A stretch of DNA of 57,986 bases, taken from contig NZ_JADEWN010000034.1 in the NCBI RefSeq assembly GCF_015207655.1, positions 1-57,986 of the forward strand, given 5' to 3'. This DNA comes from Gloeocapsopsis crepidinum LEGE 06123. GTDB lineage: Bacteria; Cyanobacteriota; Cyanobacteriia; Cyanobacteriales; Chroococcidiopsidaceae. Position 1 is the stretch's first letter, and every line of letters starts with the position of its first letter. The translations under genes were made by a program, and so were the position numbers. Shown in pieces: positions 54,291 to 57,986 of this stretch. The notes beneath the pieces are model-generated. The model did not search any database. It saw only the letters and a program-made list of their open reading frames with translations, and was not told the origin of the DNA.

Positions 54291-54740
54291 ATGCCAGTCA
54301 AGAATTTCCTCAAACCTCACCAAAAAGAACAACTGCAGCAAGCGCTGCGCGAAAGTCAATGCCCATACTTCAGGGAAAGGGTGCTAATGTTACTCCTAAT
54401 GAACGACGGTAAAACTTATCAAGAAATCGCTGATTTTATTGGTTGCTCGTATCGTACTGTAGCTTACTGGTGCACGCATAGCGAGCCAGACAACTTAGAT
54501 AGTATGAAAGACCAGAGGCAAAATGGTAATTACCGCAAAGCCACAACAGAATACATTGATTTGTTGATGGAAGTCGTACAAAAAAAACCTAGTGAGTTTG
54601 GATTAAATTTTGATGCTTGGAGTGGAGAACGACTAGCAAACTATCTTGCACAATCTACAGGCATTCAACTCACAGGAGCACACGTCAGAAAGCTCCTCAA
54701 AAAGCAACATGATACCTCTCGAAAGTGCTGTACTAAATGA
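54291..54740 (+). CDS. Solitary IS630-type HTH protein
   Basis: The 149-residue protein has a homeodomain-like HTH (about 10-65; YFRERVLMLLLMNDGKTYQEIADFIGCSYRTVAYW) and a winged-helix second half (about 85-140; ERLANYLAQSTGIQL). Together these form the DNA-binding part of IS630/Tc1 transposases. The catalytic DDE domain is missing: the frame ends with KKQHDTSRKCCTK and no related frame follows. It may be a domesticated DNA-binding protein or a truncated transposase. A 28-bp palindrome follows at 54811. Confidence 0.75.
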   Translation: MPVKNFLKPHQKEQLQQALRESQCPYFRERVLMLLLMNDGKTYQEIADFIGCSYRTVAYWCTHSEPDNLDSMKDQRQNGNYRKATTEYIDLLMEVVQKKPSEFGLNFDAWSGERLANYLAQSTGIQLTGAHVRKLLKKQHDTSRKCCTK

Positions 54741-54810
54741 TTTTCTGACATCAAAGCTTAAATATTTTTGAATCTGTTTTGAAAAATCTAGATTTTAATT
54801 AAGATAGAAC

Positions 54811-54838
54811 TTAAGGGCAATTTTAAAATTGCCCTTAA
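54811..54838. terminator. Perfect 28-bp palindrome, probable bidirectional terminator
   Basis: TTAAGGGCAATTTT at 54811-54824 is followed directly by its exact reverse complement to 54838. The transcript would form a stem with A/U-rich base and a tight loop, followed by AAAA or preceded by TT. It lies 70 bp after the HTH protein, in a 450-bp AT-rich gap with no other gene. A protein-binding or transposon-end role is also possible. Confidence 0.6.
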
Positions 54839-55152
54839 AAATGTGTTTTAATAAATTTTGAAAACTTCATAGTTTAAACTTTATAGCTTTACTTAAACTA
54901 ATACTGCATAACATTAACTAGTGAAACTTTCAATTATATTTCTAATAATTCAATTATAGCTCAATTTTTAAAAGATTTACTGCAGGTTATTTATGCATTT
55001 TTGTTGAGTGAATTTCTAAACTGAATTATCTCAAATTAACCAATTTTGGAAAATTTTGCGCGTCTCAGCGAACAATTAATCTAGAATTTACTTAATACTT
55101 TGACAAAATCTCTGATTCTTGACTCAAGATAGAGAATAAACCGTTATATATT

Positions 55153-55167
55153 TGATAATGGTTATCA
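55153..55167 (+). promoter_or_regulatory. Zur-like box
   Basis: TGATAA-tgg-TTATCA, a perfect inverted repeat 27 bp upstream of the COG0523 start. It matches the TGATAAT-type Zur operators of cyanobacteria. Zinc-bound Zur would repress the gene, and zinc starvation would release it. Confidence 0.8.
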
Positions 55168-55194
55168 TTACTTATAGTACGAAGGAATGGACAC

Positions 55195-56163
55195 ATGGTA
55201 ACTACAACAACTGACGTTGTCCCCGTTACAGTTCTTACGGGCTATCTAGGAGCTGGTAAAACAACTTTACTCAATCGCATTCTCACTCACGAACACGGAA
55301 AAAAGGTCGCTGTGATTGTGAATGAGTTTGGGGAAGTGGGTATTGATAACCAATTGGTTATTGATACAGACGAAGAAATCTTTGAAATGAATAATGGTTG
55401 TATCTGTTGTACTGTCCGTGGCGATCTGATTCGGATTATAGGGAATTTGATGCGGCGGCGCGATAAGTTTGATCATTTAGTTATTGAAACAACAGGACTA
55501 GCTGATCCTGCACCGGTCATACAAACGTTTTTTGTTGACGAAGATATGCAGACTCAATTGAGTTTAGATGCAGTTGTGACTGTGGTAGATGCTAAGCACA
55601 TTTGGCAGCACTGGGAAGCAGATGAGGCTCAAGAGCAAATTGCGTTTGCTGATGTCATTTTGCTCAATAAAGTTGATTTGGTGTCAGAAGATGTATTGGA
55701 GGAGTTAGAACGACGAATCCGCAGCATGAATGCGATCGCCAAAATCTACCGGACTCGCAATGCTGAGTTGGAAATGGACACATTATTAGGCGTGAATGCG
55801 TTTGACTTGAGTCGTGCATTAGAAATTGACCCAAATTTTTTGCAAGAAAACGCCCACGAACATGATGAAACTGTCGGTTCGATTGCTTTGGTCGAATATG
55901 GTGCTTTAAATATGGACAGGTTGAATGAATGGATGAGCTATTTGTTACAAACTCGCGGACCTGATATTTTCCGCATGAAGGGTATTCTAAACGTTGCTGG
56001 AGAAGATCGTCGCTTTGTTTTTCAAGGTGTACACATGCTCTTTGAAGGTAAGCGCGATCGCCATTGGAAACCCAATGAAACCCGTAAAAATGAGCTCGTG
56101 TTTATCGGTCGCAATCTTAATGAAGCTGAGTTACGCGAAAATTTCTTAGCGTGTATAGCGTAG
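55195..56163 (+). CDS. COG0523 (CobW-like) GTPase, likely zinc metallochaperone
   Basis: The 322-residue G3E GTPase has Walker [13 protein letters not shown] (16-27), the metal-binding CxCC motif GCICC (C69, C71, C72), the Walker B region [11 protein letters not shown], and an NKVD base motif (LLNKVDLV). A C-terminal CobW_C domain (about 225-320) follows, with a few His residues. COG0523 members under Zur control are thought to deliver zinc to enzymes when zinc is scarce, and the upstream box supports that role. It is not in a cobalamin cluster. ATG 55195 follows AAGGAA. Confidence 0.9.
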   Translation: MVTTTTDVVPVTVLTGYLGAGKTTLLNRILTHEHGKKVAVIVNEFGEVGIDNQLVIDTDEEIFEMNNGCICCTVRGDLIRIIGNLMRRRDKFDHLVIETTGLADPAPVIQTFFVDEDMQTQLSLDAVVTVVDAKHIWQHWEADEAQEQIAFADVILLNKVDLVSEDVLEELERRIRSMNAIAKIYRTRNAELEMDTLLGVNAFDLSRALEIDPNFLQENAHEHDETVGSIALVEYGALNMDRLNEWMSYLLQTRGPDIFRMKGILNVAGEDRRFVFQGVHMLFEGKRDRHWKPNETRKNELVFIGRNLNEAELRENFLACIA

Positions 56164-56368
56164 TCGGAAGCAGAGGAAGCAAGAGAGACAGAAAGTCGTG
56201 AAGTGTTGAGTTAAGAAAATTCACTCATTCAAAATTCAAAATAATTACCTCCAGTACGCTGCGCGAACAATTCAAAACTCAAAACTCTTGAGGATTCAAA
56301 ACTCACGCACTAGCCACTAATCACTTGCTCCCCGCTAAATAAGTTCTATGTTTCTTTAAGTTAAAATC
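56164..56368. repeat. Repeat-rich spacer between COG0523 and WD40 genes
   Basis: The spacer is made of aactcaaaac-type tracts and a variant repeat (cctccagtacgctgcgcgaa, near 56247) similar to the segment at 37352-37386. No gene is seen. Confidence 0.5.
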
Positions 56369-57469
56369 ATGAAATCTCAAACAGTTAATCATCAGCAATT
56401 CGATTTGTACTTTTCCGAAATGCTTGAGGATTACGTCACGGCGATCGCGTGGTCGCCTCAAGGTAACATTTTGGCTGTTTGTTCTGCGGCTGGGGAAGTT
56501 ATCCTGTGGCAGCATACACCTGATAGCCAAGAAGAATGGCAACGACTATCACTGCAAACAAGTCAGACTCAATCAGTAGACTGTCTTGCTTTTTCTAGTG
56601 ATGGTTACTTTCTAGCAGCTGGCGGTCAAGCAGGAATTAGAGTTTGGCAGCTGCATCAAGATGCTGAGGTGAATCAGTGGCAACTCCTTAACATAGCGCA
56701 TCCCCCAAATTGGGTTGATCGACTCGCTTGGAATCCTTTATGCAATCAACTTGCTTTAAGTTTGGGGCGTAATGTTCTGGTGTGGGATGAAACAGCACCA
56801 GAAGCAACTATCACACTCAATTTTGATGCTTCTTCAGTACTAGGATTAGATTGGAGCTTTGATGGTCAGTATTTAGCGATCGCAGGATATCAAGGTGTCA
56901 AAATTTGGGAAAGCCAAGATTGGAACGAAGACCCTTATATTTTCGATCTTCCGACAGCGACTCTTGCGGTGGCGTGGTCTGGTGATGGTAAATTTTTTGC
57001 AATTGGCAATATGGATCGCACGATCGCTGTTTTTGAATGGAATAACCCTAACCCTTGGGTGATGCGGGGTTTTCCTGGAAAAATTCGTCAAATTGCTTGG
57101 TCAAACGCAAACAGCCAGCAAAATACTCCTTTGTTTGCAGCAGCTAGTGTTGAAGGTATCGTTGTGTGGTCTAAGCATCCTGACGATCTTGTTGGATGGG
57201 AAAGCAGAGTACTACAGCGTCATGTCGGCGTTATACAGGCGATCGCATTCCAACCCCAAAGCTTACTCTTAGCATCTGCTGCTGAAGACGGTTTAGTTTG
57301 TTTATGGCATAAAGCTAAACACATCGCCCAAATTTTAGAAGGCGCACCTCAAGGCTTTTCCTGTCTTGCTTGGCATCCCCAAGGTCAGCAACTTGCTGCT
57401 GGCGGGAAAAACGGTGAATTACGCATTTGGATGCGATCGCGTCGCAGTCAAGGGTTTAATCATCGCTGA
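56369..57469 (+). CDS. WD40 repeat protein
   Basis: This 366-residue protein consists of about seven WD40 blades with repeats such as ITAIAWSPQGNILAVCSAAGEVILWQ, VDCLAFSSDGYFLAAGGQAGIRVWQ and AIAFQPQSLLLASAAEDGLVCLWH. It has no signal peptide or enzymatic domain. It would act as a scaffold. It follows the COG0523 gene by 205 bp on the same strand, and the pair may be functionally linked with zinc homeostasis, but a repeat lies between them, so co-transcription is not certain. Confidence 0.87.
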   Translation: MKSQTVNHQQFDLYFSEMLEDYVTAIAWSPQGNILAVCSAAGEVILWQHTPDSQEEWQRLSLQTSQTQSVDCLAFSSDGYFLAAGGQAGIRVWQLHQDAEVNQWQLLNIAHPPNWVDRLAWNPLCNQLALSLGRNVLVWDETAPEATITLNFDASSVLGLDWSFDGQYLAIAGYQGVKIWESQDWNEDPYIFDLPTATLAVAWSGDGKFFAIGNMDRTIAVFEWNNPNPWVMRGFPGKIRQIAWSNANSQQNTPLFAAASVEGIVVWSKHPDDLVGWESRVLQRHVGVIQAIAFQPQSLLLASAAEDGLVCLWHKAKHIAQILEGAPQGFSCLAWHPQGQQLAAGGKNGELRIWMRSRRSQGFNHR

Positions 57470-57915
57470 TATACATTAAAGCTATTTCACAGACAAAATC
57501 TATCAAAGCAATCAATAAATGGCAATAACAATTTAGTCTGTCAACTTACATTAAGTGTGAAATAAGTAAGCGGGTGAAAATAATCGTAACTTAAGGGCTG
57601 TTATCGGTCGATGGTTAATGGTCAGTGGAGCAACAATTAATAATTAACCAGAATAAAAGGTGCGATCAATGATGACACCCACCTGCTTAGCTGCTGATGT
57701 GGGTAGACAAGATGATTACTCCACACATAATATTTATTTTTTTGAGCTACTGTATGACTCTAATTCAACTACAGCGTCATTCACTAAGCTTTTAGTACTT
57801 TTCTTTCTATATATTTTTTCTATGGTTACAATAATTTTTCTTTATGATCCACAAATATATACAGCCTATTGCAAGTTTATGAGGTACAGTAAGAGGAGTA
57901 CACAAATGAAGTCTA
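57470..57915. other. AT-rich terminal region, probably including an IS630 left end
   Basis: About 450 bases with no convincing gene. A 98-residue frame across 57660-57956 lacks a ribosome binding site and has unusual composition. The last 20-30 bases before 57916 (aagaggagtacac) should form the leader of the transposase gene. Confidence 0.4.
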
Positions 57916-57986
57916 ATGAAACCGTACTCGCTCGACTTGCGAGAAAAAATAGTTAAGGCATACACACAAGGTGACACCTCAATCAG
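57916..57986 (+). CDS. IS630-family transposase, N-terminal fragment (cut by window end)
   Basis: From the ATG at 57916 the frame reads MKPYSLDLREKIVKAYTQGD and a few more residues to the window end. This is the standard start of cyanobacterial IS630/Tc1-type transposases: the first helix of the HTH, followed by the QGDTSIR turn. Only about 23 residues are present. A competing ATG at 57906 gives a 16-codon frame that is probably a shadow, although it has the better spaced GAGGAG. Confidence 0.78.
   Translation, partial: MKPYSLDLREKIVKAYTQGDTSI

Larger units (their letters stand above)
54741..55194. other. AT-rich intergenic region before COG0523 gene
   Basis: About 450 bases with very low GC. 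It contains the 28-bp palindrome (54811-54838) and, near the right end, the Zur-like box (55153-55167). No coding potential or RNA gene is recognised. Confidence 0.5.

Noticed and set aside
55195-56163. Cobalamin biosynthesis CobW
   Set aside because: No cobalamin genes are near, while a Zur-like box lies directly upstream, so a zinc-related COG0523 role is preferred.
57660-57956. 98-residue frame with a hydrophobic middle
   Set aside because: Low-complexity AT-rich sequence, no ribosome binding site, and it overlaps the better supported IS630 transposase start in another frame.

Overview
The window reads as chromosomal DNA of a non-picoplanktonic cyanobacterium. It carries cyanobacterial marker genes (paired class C flavodiiron proteins, a CpcS/CpeS-type phycobilin lyase, an orange carotenoid protein, a high-light-inducible protein, RppA/RppB, a DICT-domain kinase and DUF1830). 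The octamer GCGATCGC (HIP1) is scattered through most genes. Gene content and intergenic style suggest a Chroococcidiopsis/Gloeocapsa-like lineage, but the genus cannot be fixed from sequence alone.

Layout. 1-130: tail of an IS5-type transposase. 0.26-5.5 kb: type III pantothenate kinase, a Flv3-like/Flv1-like pair and a bilin lyase. 5.9-10.0 kb: the translation cluster rplS, tRNA-Trp, secE, nusG, rplK, rplA, L10 leader, rplJ, rplL. 10.1-15.1 kb: a membrane-anchored Ser/Thr kinase, a GIY-YIG protein, and a TetR repressor divergent from an RND pump (adaptor and permease, to 18.4 kb) with an operator inside the pump promoter. 18.6-25 kb: Lin0512, EVE and zinc-ribbon proteins, a decayed hybrid histidine kinase, and several response regulators and kinases.

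25-46 kb is a metal-response and photoprotection island. A leftward cluster holds a heavy-metal RND adaptor and permease, a YtkA-like lipoprotein and RppA/RppB. Next come a methyltransferase, a tandem-DUF305 lipoprotein, a DICT-GAF kinase, DUF1830, a pentapeptide protein, and an HLIP-OCP pair. A rightward operon follows: tandem-DUF305, a CopZ-like chaperone, a Cu(I) P1B ATPase and a cupredoxin. Then come a MerR regulator, a regulator with two TetR HTH domains, and three methyltransferases. Three near-identical MerR-type dyads (34.2, 38.8, 43.1 kb) and two 11-bp-period direct repeats (32.57, 34.29 kb) tie the metal genes into two overlapping regulons. The DUF305 gene at 33.5-34.2 kb appears to sit under both.

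46.5-58 kb: DUF3703, a MalT-type LuxR regulator divergent from a cytochrome b/molybdopterin oxidoreductase pair, a GH116 glucosylceramidase-like enzyme, a solitary IS630-type HTH protein, a COG0523 GTPase behind a Zur-like box, a WD40 protein, and the first codons of an IS630-type transposase cut by the window end. Dispersed intergenic hairpin repeats occur throughout; two methyltransferase genes terminate inside copies of the same repeat.
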